Part shown: positions 10,148-20,205 of the stretch, one piece after another
Layout of the letters: the number at the start of each line of letters is the position of its first letter
Position numbering within the stretch: the stretch's first letter is position 1
Assembly: GCA_001969505.1 (NCBI GenBank)
Contig: LSSK01000993.1
Span: 1-27,570 of the forward strand
Origin: Zancudomyces culisetae
Lineage: Eukaryota; Kickxellomycota; Harpellomycetes; Harpellales; Legeriomycetaceae
DNA length: 27,570 bases
Direction: 5' to 3'
Notes under the pieces: generated by a model
Database searches by the model: none
What the model saw: the letters and a program-made list of their open reading frames with translations, nothing else
Told to the model about the DNA's origin: nothing
Program-made: the position numbers and the translations under genes

Positions 10148-11719
10148 ATGCACATCCTACAGCTAACATTCTTTTTGCTTATCATATTAAAATCAAACTA
10201 TGCAATGGTTCAACCTAGACTAGCTGAACGTAAAGTAGTATCAAAGGTCATGGATAGGCTTGATAATTCAACTCTTCAGCAGAATAGAGCATATAACATT
10301 GGGTTTTCTGTAAACGAAGGTACAGGGAATGAAGAGTATTTTGACATGTTGAAATTTTTAATTTCAGAATTTTCGCTAAACAATGATACCGATGTTTCCA
10401 ACCTAAAATACGAGGAGATTTTTGTATCTGGTAATACAGGCAATCAAGCTTTACAAACCTCCAAGATAATCAGTGTTGTATTATCCGAAGTTCAGGCTAC
10501 AAAGCTTAGATCACTAACCTTTCCATACATCTCAATCGTTGAACCAGATATAAAAGTACAGGTATATTGGGGCGAAACACCATCAAATGATGATGATAAG
10601 TTGATAGTTGCACATAATACTCCCAGTAGTGACAGAAAAGAGGACTTTTTAAATATCTTTACAAACTTATGGGATTCTAACCGACAGTCATCGAAATCAG
10701 TTTCATCAGATAGCGAAAATGAAGATCTCGATGTAAGTATTGTGGCAAATGATACTCCAGTATCAACACTTGGATTTAGTTCCTCTCCAGATAACTGGGC
10801 TCATGAGCGTCTTCCGCCCTGGAACTTGTGCAGAATTAGCAAGGAAAAATTTGACAATCCGCTAGAGTATATTCCATATGGTGGGACATACAGCTATCCA
10901 ATCACTGAACCAAGCAAAGTTTTGGTGTTTGTAATTGATTCGGGAGTAAACAAGACGCATAGTGAATTGCAGGACAGAGTAATATACGAAGAATCCCTAG
11001 TTGCCACTGAACCCGAGACTGAAGATTTTTTTGGGCATGGAACATTTGTTTCAAGCATCATAACAGGAAAAATGGCTGGTGTAGCTAAAAATGTACAACT
11101 AGGCTCGATAAAAGTAATAGATAGAGATGGATTGGCTGATGTTAAAACAATCATCTCTGCATTCAATCGAGTTGTACAACTAAAAAACTCTACGTTTAAA
11201 GATTATTCGATACTGGTGAACCTATCTATAAACGCAGATGGTGTGTCAAATACTCTATTATCAGCAATAGCTTCTGCAAACGAACAAGGTATCTTGACTG
11301 TAATTTCAGCAGGAAATAATTCAGATGATGCTTGTAGCTACAGCCCCTCTGGAGAACCCTCGAGCATCACAGTTGGAGCGATAGGGTTTCCCAATGATGC
11401 CTTTTTTTCCTATTCCAACTATGGAAAATGTGTGGACATCCTTGCACCTGGTCAATCGGTACTTGGAGCAAGTGATGAGACCATTAGCGTACTTTCTTTC
11501 CAATCAGGAACATCAATGGCAGCACCTATGGTAACAGGTGTGTGCGCACAGGTATGGCAGAACAACCCTTCTTTATCCCCTGCAGAGGTTAGAAAGCGGG
11601 TTCTGGATAGTGCATTACGGGGGTTAATTACAGATTTGGATGAAAACACACCAAACCTGCTATTATGGAACGGATACAGTGGTCCCACGCTGCTACCAGA
11701 AATGATTACTGACAGTTGA
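10148..11719 (+). CDS. Subtilisin-like serine protease precursor (family S8A)
   Basis: A 523-residue preproprotein without introns. A signal peptide lies at about 1-19, then an inhibitor-I9-like propeptide (about 45-140), an Asp/Ser-rich linker (about 145-215) and the catalytic domain (about 222-510). The triad and oxyanion residues are present: Asp264 in FVIDSG, His297 in FGHGT, Asn390 in SAGNN and Ser456 in SGTSMAAP. The stretch PPWNLCRISKEK before the domain resembles the start of mature fungal cerevisin (PWGLHRISHREK in yeast Prb1). Two features are atypical: GHGTFVSS replaces GHGTHVAG, and the substrate-binding SLGG loop is replaced around residues 358-365 (NLSINADG). A divergent Prb1/Ysp3/Rrt12-type vacuolar or secreted protease is the best reading. 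The product should be secretory and self-processed. Confidence 0.9.
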   Translation: MHILQLTFFLLIILKSNYAMVQPRLAERKVVSKVMDRLDNSTLQQNRAYNIGFSVNEGTGNEEYFDMLKFLISEFSLNNDTDVSNLKYEEIFVSGNTGNQALQTSKIISVVLSEVQATKLRSLTFPYISIVEPDIKVQVYWGETPSNDDDKLIVAHNTPSSDRKEDFLNIFTNLWDSNRQSSKSVSSDSENEDLDVSIVANDTPVSTLGFSSSPDNWAHERLPPWNLCRISKEKFDNPLEYIPYGGTYSYPITEPSKVLVFVIDSGVNKTHSELQDRVIYEESLVATEPETEDFFGHGTFVSSIITGKMAGVAKNVQLGSIKVIDRDGLADVKTIISAFNRVVQLKNSTFKDYSILVNLSINADGVSNTLLSAIASANEQGILTVISAGNNSDDACSYSPSGEPSSITVGAIGFPNDAFFSYSNYGKCVDILAPGQSVLGASDETISVLSFQSGTSMAAPMVTGVCAQVWQNNPSLSPAEVRKRVLDSALRGLITDLDENTPNLLLWNGYSGPTLLPEMITDS

Positions 11720-12156
11720 TTTACGAATAACCCACCAATTAAAGAATAAGGTGCAAATGTCAAGTAACTAGATAAACCTTTTTTTTTCAACAAAAAGTAG
11801 TTTACTTTATGCATATCCATTACTATTCATGTCTTGTTTTTTGATATTCTTAGATTCCGGTGTTGTTGGCATTGTAGGAAAATCAAGAGAAAAATAAACA
11901 AATAATAACAAAACACCTTGTAATCGAAAGTTTGGTAATATTTTACATCGCAAATATAAAACGTGGAAATAGTGTGTTAGGAATAAGCATGTAGTTCTGG
12001 GTAGTTTTATCGGTCCTCTTGTCGAAAAAAATAAATACCAGTTCCTTTTTGCCTTCAAAAACAATACAAATTAAAGTTTGGTAGTTCATAATACCTAACC
12101 TTACTAAAAAAATCAAAAAAGTGAGAATATATAAAATAAATAATTACAAATGTATC
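11720..12156. other. Convergent intergenic region
   Basis: Lies between the 3' ends of the subtilisin gene (plus) and the coiled-coil gene (minus). AT-rich with T and A runs suitable for transcript ends on both strands. Open frames here lack coding character. Confidence 0.5.
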
Positions 12157-14400
12157 TTATGTGGAAAGTAAATTATTATCAATAGAAAAAGTGTACTCGG
12201 GTTCACTAATAGTCGAACTGAAAAATACAGACGAGGGTCTCTGCTTAACCCGGGGAGAAACCCGAGGGGTATCGTTTGAATGACAATTCTTGGAGGATTG
12301 CTTATTATTGAGACCTCGGTTCGAAACCAATCTTTGATCCCTAAATCTAGAGCCCATAGATAGCTCAGCATCTAAAGGAAGGTATGAGAGCTGCGGACCT
12401 AGTTTTGGTGATTTTGGATTCAAAAACATAACTCTGTTTGACTCATCAATCTTGCAAAGAGAGTTTCTCCTAAAGGCAGAGATTGCAGTGTCTGCTCGGT
12501 TATTCAGCGTAGAAAAGTTTGACTCTACTTCCAACTCAAGAGCTTTCAGAGTGTCGAGAGACTCAACCAACATAGAATCAATTTTTTGAGGAGTCGATGA
12601 AGATAGGGTACGAGCAGATAAAGTGAATTCTCTAGAGACTGATGGATACTCGAGTTTTTGGGAAGTATTAAGGTGAAATTGTTCTTCTGCTGTGCTGACA
12701 CTGCGCTGGTGAGGAAATGAACTATGATTTATGATGCTACGTGTATTATGAAGAGAAGAAAGGTGAGAGCGCTTGTGCGAAAACGGGCCATGCTTTGGAA
12801 CATCTTTGGGCACAAACAGGCTGTCCTGTGCCTCAAGAGTAAAGCTATATGACTTTGAACTGTTCAGCTTTGTGCCTGTCTGATGAGCGAGGTTATCAAA
12901 GCCAACAGTCACATTTTTCTCATAAAAAGTTTGCTTATTGTCCTCTGAATGCAAACCATTATCATCTAGACCTATGCCAGCCACTCGATCATATGATACA
13001 ATAGACTCTAGTGAATCTTCGAATTTCCCAAGGGTTTTTGACGGATACAAAACACTTTTGCTGGTCATCAATCTTTGTTTGCCTTGGTATATTGTGGCAC
13101 CACCATTATCACAGCTGCCACTACTACTACTACCACTACCATCGTCAGCTCCATCGCATGCGAAAACAGCTGGAATGTTTGTATACCTTCTCTCATATCT
13201 CCTTTCACAAACCGCTTCAGTTGTACAATGAACGGAGACTCTCCTGGCCTTCAATCCACCCTTTTTAGTAACCTTTTCTTTATTACCCAGAGTAGAAAAT
13301 GGAAATTTGAGTCTTTTTATATCTTCAAGGTTTTGGTTGATCAACTGGAGCTTCTCATACATCTCTCTTGGTTTGTCCATCACTTTGTAAAACTCAAGCA
13401 ACCTATCAAACTTTTTTTCTAGCGCCTCACATTCCTTTGCTATGCGTTTATACATTCTCATGTCTTTGGAACTTTGTTTCCCAGAGTTCTCAACAGACAT
13501 TTCCATTTTCTTCATATTTACTACTCGTTCGAGGCTCGTTTTTACTTCAAACCCAAAATTCGTTATTGTTTTTTCCAGTTGCTCCTTTTGTTTCTCCTCA
13601 GCGCTCTCCTTTTTAAAATAATATGAATACAAGCTCGATGTTTCTGCTGAGATATTATGAAAAAAATCAGAATAGCTCGAACCTCTTCTCCTAGCCATTA
13701 GCGTTCCCATAGACTCAAACTCAACTTTGGGCTCGCCATATTCGGGGTATTCTATATCACAATCATATATATTCGTTTCTTTTGCTATTACGCTTTCTGT
13801 TTTTGCTATATCTGAATTACATATGAGTGTTTCATTTATTGTTTCATCGATTTTATAATTCCTGTTAGCTGAACTTTTTGATTTGTTTGTTCGGGTATCG
13901 CCTACTGCTCCTCTTGTTCTTGTTTGTCCTAAGTTTAATTGATGTTTTTTTATTTCAAGCTATATTAGTCAACGTTTAACGTGAATATTTCTAATAAAAT
14001 AGTATCTTAATAGCTAGACTTACCATTCTTATCCCCTTCGGTAGTTTTTGATACTTGGTTTCCCATGTTACCGTGTATAGCCTCATAATAATAGTCCAGT
14101 TTAATTTCTTTTTTTAGCTTTTCCTGTGAAGGATATTTTGCTTTTTTTCTTCTATTTGCTTTGTTTGTTTTTTCCTCCGAAAAAAAAAACTTTGTTGGTA
14201 CAGAGTCGGCTAATACATATATAATCTTACACTTTTACGCTAGGAAGAGAAGTAAAAAGCTTTTTCCATACACTTTGGGTATACAATTCGTTAAGTACCA
14301 AGTCTTTTGTATAATACTTTAGCACTTTTCGAAAGTTACGAATTACAAAGTCAAGCTCTCTTAAACTATTCGATTTGCAGGTACTTGTCTCTACTAGGAT
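12157..14400 (-). CDS. Coiled-coil, Ser-rich protein of unknown function (about 690 aa, 5' end unresolved)
   Basis: The main exon, 13928-12157 (590 codons with stop), is open upstream of its first ATG at 13710 and joins through a GTAAGT intron (14023-13929) to exon 14151-14024, then through a 79-nt intron (GTAAGA, 14230-14152) to an open segment of 57 codons up to 14400. Phases agree. The N-terminal part has amphipathic, helix-rich pieces (LRELDFVIRNFRKVLKYYTK; EKLKKEIKLDYYYEAI). Main-exon residues about 75-180 form coiled coil (SAEEKQKEQLEKTI; KECEALEKKFDRLLEFY). The rest is Ser/Thr-rich and probably disordered, with a poly-Gly/Ser patch. Some helices faintly recall SPX or BAR-type domains, but motif order does not fit and I assign neither. 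The true start is unknown: upstream, the same frame meets TAA at 14401-14403. An alternative start at 14066 would give an N-myristoylation-like MGNQVS. Confidence 0.66.
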
Positions 14401-14403
14401 TTA

Positions 14404-15267
14404 TTTTGTGCTACCACTCTCCGATTTTTCTTGACCTTGATCTAGATCTTGGTTGTCTGCTCTTTGCTAGATTTTATTGACGTGTTTACTGTGAATTCTA
14501 ATTTTTATACAAAGTTTCGTCTTTATTTGATGTACTGGTTAATAAATCTATTTTTCTACACAAAACCGGATAAAGTTAATATACAAGCTAAAAATACTGG
14601 GTTACTGGTGCATTTTAAAAGATATGGATATAATATTTCTTTTGTCGCGCAGACGGGTTTGATAGTTTATATACTCAGCATTGTTTTGTTTTCCTTTTTT
14701 CTGTAGCATTGTTCTAATTTCCTTTTGTTTGGTTTTAGTTTCGCATCTACACTTTTTTCATTTTTTTTTAAATTTCATTTCTGTGCCACTGTTATCTTTT
14801 GGTGACAGGTGTGGTCGAATATTTTACAAAATTACGTTGCCATTTACATCATTTTTCAGCCATATGAAATAAATAATAAACACCCTGAACTATAGTAAAA
14901 AATTCATTTGAATTAATACTTTGCACTACCTAGAAAGTGGTGCGAAAATATCATTATTTCCGCAAACAGACTAGTGCATAAAATGAGTCAAATTAAAAAA
15001 AAGAAAATTTCAATTGAATTGAATCAAAACAACAAAGTTGGGCACCCCAATAGGGCCAATAAAAAACAATTACACCAACATGCTTTGTGGTGTTTTGGTG
15101 ATTTATATATACAAATGCCACTTTGCACAGATTTCTGTTTTTGTTTGGCGTTTTTGACCTCGCAACTCTCATTTACAATGCAAAGAATTTTAATAAGAAT
15201 GTTCTACACCCTTAACGCCAATAAATAAACGAAAAGCGATTGAAATATATGCTTGTTTTCTGTATAA
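14404..15267. other. Region upstream of the coiled-coil gene, exon-like fragments
   Basis: On the minus strand, the frame just beyond the TAA at 14401 stays open for about 18 codons (acidic, DNQDLDQGQEK), and another lysine-rich open piece lies near 14660-14800 (SVDAKLKPNKRKLEQC) ending at a GTATAT donor-like site. They may be 5' exons of the coiled-coil gene or untranslated leader. Plus-strand frames here look spurious. Confidence 0.3.
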
Positions 15268-15587
15268 ATGAGTAAGGCGTATCACAGTACATGTATGTAT
15301 CTCAATTGTATTAAATTCCGTTCGCCTTTATACCTGAGGTATTTTAGTCCAAGTATGAAAATGAAAGATTGTGCTTTAGGATATGGGGTTATGGTAATGA
15401 CCTAACCAAAGTTAAATGCAAAAATGGCGTGGTACCCAAATTTAGGTGTGATACGTTGAGCATAGTTCAAAATGAAGATTCTCATGCGTTTAATGATTCA
15501 GACTTTACTGTTCAGATAGGAGTTACTTTAAAAATTCCTAATGAGTCAAGTGCAGAAATACAGCACACTAAACATGATCATGTTTAG
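15268..15587 (+). CDS. Possible small two-exon protein
   Basis: A balanced, non-repetitive open segment (15380-15587, for example GYGNDLTKVKCKNGVVP and LSIVQNEDSHAFNDSD) can be joined in phase to a short exon 15268-15296 (MSKAYHSTC) through an 83-nt intron with donor GTATCT. A better donor-like GTATGT at 15293 gives the wrong phase. About 78 residues, no recognised domain. Both the gene and the splice are speculative. Confidence 0.22.
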
Positions 15588-15858
15588 GTGTGGTGGCAAA
15601 GAATTTTAAAAATATAGTATATAGTATAACGTGCTGTATACCAAAATAAAAAGTAACAAGGCTTTACTCAACAAGGAGAATGTTCTTTATTTAACAAAAT
15701 GATATGATGTATACTTTCAAAGCGAGGTAGTGGGAGAATCACGTTTCATCCTGTGAGGTTACTTCAGGGCGATTTATTCCTCTTAGCCCCCTTTACTAAA
15801 ATCACTAAATGGTGGGAGGGTCGGTATGACTAATAGCGAAAGGCATCGTCATTTTTTA
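15588..15858. other. Intergenic, nothing seen
   Basis: No coding-like segment or RNA gene recognised. Confidence 0.4.
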
Positions 15859-16212
15859 TTACAGAAGAATGTAGCCAAGATGATTCATGGGTAAAATGCT
15901 AACATTTTGGAAGTTCTCTTTAAATGACAAGCCCATAGTTTGCCAATGGTTTCTAGAAATACCTTTATAAACGCTAATCAGTACATATACTTGTAGATTT
16001 AAAAAACTATAGTAGTATATATTACCCGAATCAACAATGAAATAATTTTTACATGTCGAATACTGGTAATGAACACGGAGTGAAGAAAAATGCAAAACCC
16101 AATAATGGCAGGAGAATGAACATCGCAGAATAAAATGACCCACATCATTCCTGAAAAACGCGTAGTCAAACCGATAATACATAATCATGGGGTTGTATAC
16201 CCGCGAGTACAT
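15859..16212 (-). CDS. Uncertain 117-codon open frame
   Basis: An ATG-started frame rich in Tyr, Phe and His (MYSRVYNPMIMYYRFDYAF at the start). No domain is recognised. A frame of this length is near what chance yields in about 27 kb of AT-rich DNA read on both strands, so this is listed only for completeness. Confidence 0.15.
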   Translation of the reverse strand: MYSRVYNPMIMYYRFDYAFFRNDVGHFILRCSFSCHYWVLHFSSLRVHYQYSTCKNYFIVDSGNIYYYSFLNLQVYVLISVYKGISRNHWQTMGLSFKENFQNVSILPMNHLGYILL

Positions 16213-16983
16213 CTGTACTAAAGTGTACTAATTTTATCATTTAAATAACACAATTACTTGTCATTTTTTTGACCACTAGCTATTTGGCATAGACCAAGTA
16301 GTAGTTTTATGAAAAAGGTCTGGGAACTAAAAAAAAAGGATACTTTACACATTCTTTGTTTTGTTACTTTATATATTGTTTTGATAAAACAGTATGCCAC
16401 ATTGTATCAAGAATGATCCACATAAACTCCAAGTGCTGCCTAGTTTTTTAATATCAAGAATAAGTGAATACTAACCTATACTTGCGTAATGTAGATAGCC
16501 CGCATAGGATGTAAATTATGTTTATCACGCATATCACGTTTTAGACATTTATCAGGCTGTTTATCGTTGTATTTTTTCCAATTTATTGGTCAACCGTTAC
16601 ATAACCTCAAGTTACAAATAGCTGTGAGAATATTAACCCCTTTTCATTAAATAAATTGCTGAACCAACTCGGGGGCTTAAACAAATACAGATGTTTAGTC
16701 TTTTATTTTTCTTTCTGAAAATATACCAAATACTTTATGTTTCAAAACAACAATAAAGTAATGTGTATGGTCTAAACATTAGAAATGCATAGTCAGACAC
16801 GTATTACTTTAGCTGAAAAATCTACAACGGTATTACTTTTATACAAATAAAACAACGTCAGTTGTTTCAACTAGATTATTTTTTTTGAAAAGCAGGGGGT
16901 GAGGAAAGGTGGGTGATGAGATATGGGAGGTGGAATTTCACATCTACGGTTAGGATAATTTAAACTTTTCCAATTTCAACCAG
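16213..16983. other. Mostly non-coding; possible 5' exons of the next gene
   Basis: A plus-strand segment starting at an ATG near 16780 (MHSQTRITLAEKSTT) ends at a GTATTA donor-like site, and a second open piece near 16900-16955 (EERWVMRYGRWNFTS) follows an acceptor with a long T tract. I could not chain them in phase, so they are noted and not called. Confidence 0.25.
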
Positions 16984-17287
16984 CTTTACTCTAGCCGTAT
17001 CTTGGCTGTTCGATTTTGCTCAACGGAATTCATAGTTTGTATTTTATTATTGGCTTTTTTTCCAAAGTAAATATAAACATTGGTACTCTTTAATTTTAAA
17101 ATAATCTAATAATCCTGGTATAAACAGAATATTCGGCTTTCTTATTAGCATTTTAAGGAATGATATTTCAGGCCACTTAAAAGCTAAAGCTTGTCAATTG
17201 CGAACCCAAGAATACCATTTTAGAAAGTGTGACAGACCAGTTGGTGGATCTGCAAAAAGTGTTAATCTGCAATTACTTTTTTGGTGA
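16984..17287 (+). CDS. Two 3' exons of an unrecognised gene, 5' end missing
   Basis: Exon 16984-17066 follows a good acceptor (pyrimidine-rich tract then CAACCAG) and encodes a hydrophobic segment (YSSRILAVRFCSTEF, then a Leu/Ile-rich helix). A 61-nt intron (17067-17127, GTAAAT...AAACAG, with CTAAT inside) leads in phase to 17128-17287, open for 52 codons to TGA and rich in basic residues (GHLKAKACQLRTQEYHFRKC). Together they encode 80 residues. The first part loosely recalls the late helix of CDP-alcohol phosphatidyltransferases such as PI synthase, but the spacing is off by one and the tail does not match, so no function is assigned. Confidence 0.35.
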
Positions 17288-18248
17288 TTCGTGTCGCATT
17301 TCTTTGTAATTTCCGAGCAGAATAAAACATCATTTCTATTTATCTTTTTGGAAAACTGTTATTTTTTGTTAATATGCAGCCATTTCCGTCAATATGCGCA
17401 AATCCTCTTTCAAGTTCATTTCACCTCAACAAAGATGATCCCATAAATTAGTCATGCAATTTCGGCGAAACAGTTTATAGCTTATGTAAAGACAACGCGT
17501 TTTATTCTGGTTGTAAATCAATTCCAAATTTCCTTTGTTAAAACAGACTAACAAAAGCAAAGTAGTGCAAGTGTTACCATTTTTTACTATACTCGTATTT
17601 CAATAGCCGAATGCTTGGTGTTTCAAGTCAAGAAATAAAGGAGAATATAAATAGTCTGGTCGTTTTGAAACCACCCCAATAAAACCAAACGTGTTTTGTC
17701 TAGAAACTGGGTTCTAGTTAGGAGTGTCTTGACCACAGACTTAAAAAGTGGTGATGATGTATATACAAGCTTTATTAATCCAAGTCTATTGAAAAATTAC
17801 ATTTCCTGAATTGTTGGCAATTTTGGCGCGTTTCATAATGGTATGATGACAAAACTGCCATTGTCCCCTATTGTCTATTGCCGCCATTGTGTATAGTTTT
17901 GCGATTCCGTTGTTTTATACACTTATGTTCGTGTACCAAACCAATAATGAACGCGTGTCAGTTTTATTTTTATTCTTTAGGGATTATAGACCGCGTTGAT
18001 CATTAAAAAAAAAACAAAAGAGCATACTATTCTAAGAACTATCGCCATTTATTTTTGTAAGAAATATAGGGAAGGACTCATCAGAGTTCGAAGAGACTTG
18101 ACCAAAAAGTATAGTTTATTTAAACAGGCAAATATAAAACGTATAATAAAGGAATGTACTTTATCTTGAAGCGCGACAAGTAAAATAGGCGAACGAAGAT
18201 GGAGTTGAATTGGAGCCGGAGCTAAAGCTGAGTGGGGAGGGGAAGGTG
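17288..18248. other. Intergenic, no secure gene
   Basis: About 1 kb of AT-rich DNA between convergent units. A 25-codon frame near 17380 (MQPFPSICANP) is the only coding-like scrap. No RNA gene is recognised. Confidence 0.4.
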
Positions 18249-20205
18249 CTATTCCCATGAATCCCAATCATCAGCAGAGAGATCTTTACTATCGGCTTGC
18301 TTTTTGTGATCATCTTTTTTTGTAGCATCCTTGTTTTGCGATACAGTAGTGTTTTTTGTGTCCACTGGGCTAGTTTCATTGTTGGATGGTGCGCCAGAAT
18401 CGCTTTTATTAATCTTTTCAAAATCCTCATCACCCTGTGTCCCACTTTCTGCTAATGTAGCTTTACCTTCGGGAACAGCCTCATCGTCCATTTCCCAATC
18501 AAACTCGTCATCATTTGATTCCTCAATCGCATCTATAATGATATTTCAAAAATTATACAAACAAATATTTTACTATTTATCTTGGTTCCTACCGTACGTG
18601 CATGTGGTGAGGTAATGCAAGTTACAGGACAATAAATTTTTAAAAAAAACTAGGATTTACTTGTAACCAAGCTTCTAAGTCGTTCCCGCCTATGATCAAA
18701 TTGCCAAACTCTAAAAAAATATCGCGTCCAAAACACATTTTCTGACAATTTAGTTGGAACAAGCTCCTTGTAATATCTTGCCACAGCCTTGTTATTTTCG
18801 ATTAATGTGTTAATTTTCTTGGTGTAGTCATCATGCTTGTAGGAATCGACAAAAGTCTTAAACAGTTTTGATACATCCTCACTGTATACCTCCAATTGAT
18901 ATGGTTTATCTTCATTGGTGTCCGCATTCTTTGAGGATGAATAAGAATCAAGTTCCTTTTTAGAGACGCTTGGATCTGATAAATATGTAATCTCGTTGTC
19001 CTCGATTTGATATAATAAAGCGAGCCTTTCTCTTTCTCTATTGGCACATTTTATAAAAAAATTTTGAGGTGTTTGTATAAACACACATAGAAATATATAC
19101 ATAGGTACATAATAAAGGTTAACCAACACTTACTTTAGACTTTGGTGAGTAAATCCATGAATGTCTGTCAGATCACTCGGTGGAACAATTGAAATCGCTT
19201 TTTTGGTGAAATCCTCGATATCTTGACCTATCTTCTTTACATAACTAGAAACACCAACCTTGCTCCTTTCTAGAATTTCTTTTGAAAATGTATTTTCGAA
19301 TCCTTTAACCATCTTTGAAAACTCGCTTGTCATATCTTTCACAAATGTATTTTCTTGCTCCCCAAGTTCGCCAGCAGCTTTACTTGTTCCTGTAACTGAA
19401 CTGGTGTCACTTTTAGCACTGCCAGAAATTAGATCCATTCCACCAGCAGCCTTAGCCGTAACTACGTCAACAGCCTCAGAAATCTTGTTATCAATCCCCA
19501 CAAAGTCGTCCTTTGTTGCTACTATAGGTATTCCACGTTCATCGTACTCCACTATTTCTCCTGATTCCCCTTCACCAGCTCCTATTTTTTCTAGACTTTC
19601 CATTTCTGCTTTTACATTTTCTTTAAGTGTTTCTATTCCAGAATTTATTCCCTCAGCGGCTTTTTTGGCTCCACTCTTGACCAATTTTGTCAAACCCTTG
19701 ACGTCTTGTTTGTAGTTTAGCACCAGCTCTTCAGACTATTTACATTTTTGTATAAAATACGCTTCTTGGTTAATTATCCTTCCTCTCCCAATTTTCTTAC
19801 CCATATGGTTCTTAGCATAAAGTGATTTATATGTTGTTGATGCAAACTTACTCCTTTTTTAAAATAATCAACAAATTTGTTAAACTGTTGAGTGTTTTGG
19901 TTATTTTGACCCCAAAACCCGGATATACCAAAAATAGAACCTCCTACGGCAGCGGTGGTTCTTTCCGGAGTGCTCTCATTTTGACCATTATCCAGACCCA
20001 CTTGGACATTATATTCATCCTTGATCGTGTCCTTTCCAGGCTGGTCTTTTTCTTCCGATGCATTATTAGTTGTATCCAATTCTTTTGATTCCTGAGTTTT
20101 GGATGCTGCTATGTTTCCAGAGCTTTCAATATCAGCGTCTGCATTTTTCTCTGTTGTTACTTTGTTGTCTTTGGTTTCTACTATCTTTTTTCCTTTGTCT
20201 TCCAT
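18249..20205 (-). CDS. BSD-domain protein, SYAP1/Dos2 type (538 aa)
   Basis: Four exons: 20205-19852, 19735-19134, 19037-18661, 18532-18249, total 1617 nt with matching phases. Introns are 116, 96 and 128 nt; donors are GTAAGT, GTAAGT and GTAAAT, all ending TAG. Residues 1-90 are Lys/Glu/Asp-rich and disordered, followed by a small Trp/Gly patch (SIFGISGFWGQ) typical of this family. Residues about 115-320 are amphipathic helix (GLTKLVKSGAKKAAEGI). The family's RL..L motif (RERERLALLYQ) precedes the BSD domain at about 380-440, which carries the diagnostic VPTKLSENVFWTRYFFRVW. The acidic tail ends DDWDSWE, a C-terminal feature shared by BSD/SYAP1 proteins. Animal SYAP1 acts in Akt signalling; yeast Dos2 is poorly characterised, so only the family is claimed. 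The first ATG of the frame is used. Confidence 0.88.

Noticed and set aside
11452-11820. 122-codon minus-strand frame
   Set aside because: Antisense to the conserved subtilisin catalytic region, which clearly codes on the plus strand.
12938-13616. Several plus-strand frames of 80-115 codons
   Set aside because: Shadows of the coiled-coil gene on the minus strand; low-complexity Thr/Tyr/His composition.
14401-14403. Reassigned TAA codon (alternative genetic code)
   Set aside because: TAA, TAG and TGA all terminate recognisable genes here, and CTG sits at a conserved Leu of HMG-CoA synthase, so the standard code holds. The TAA more likely lies in an intron or leader.
19260-19715. 151-codon plus-strand frame
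   Set aside because: Antisense to BSD gene exon 2; Ser/Pro/Leu-rich shadow composition.
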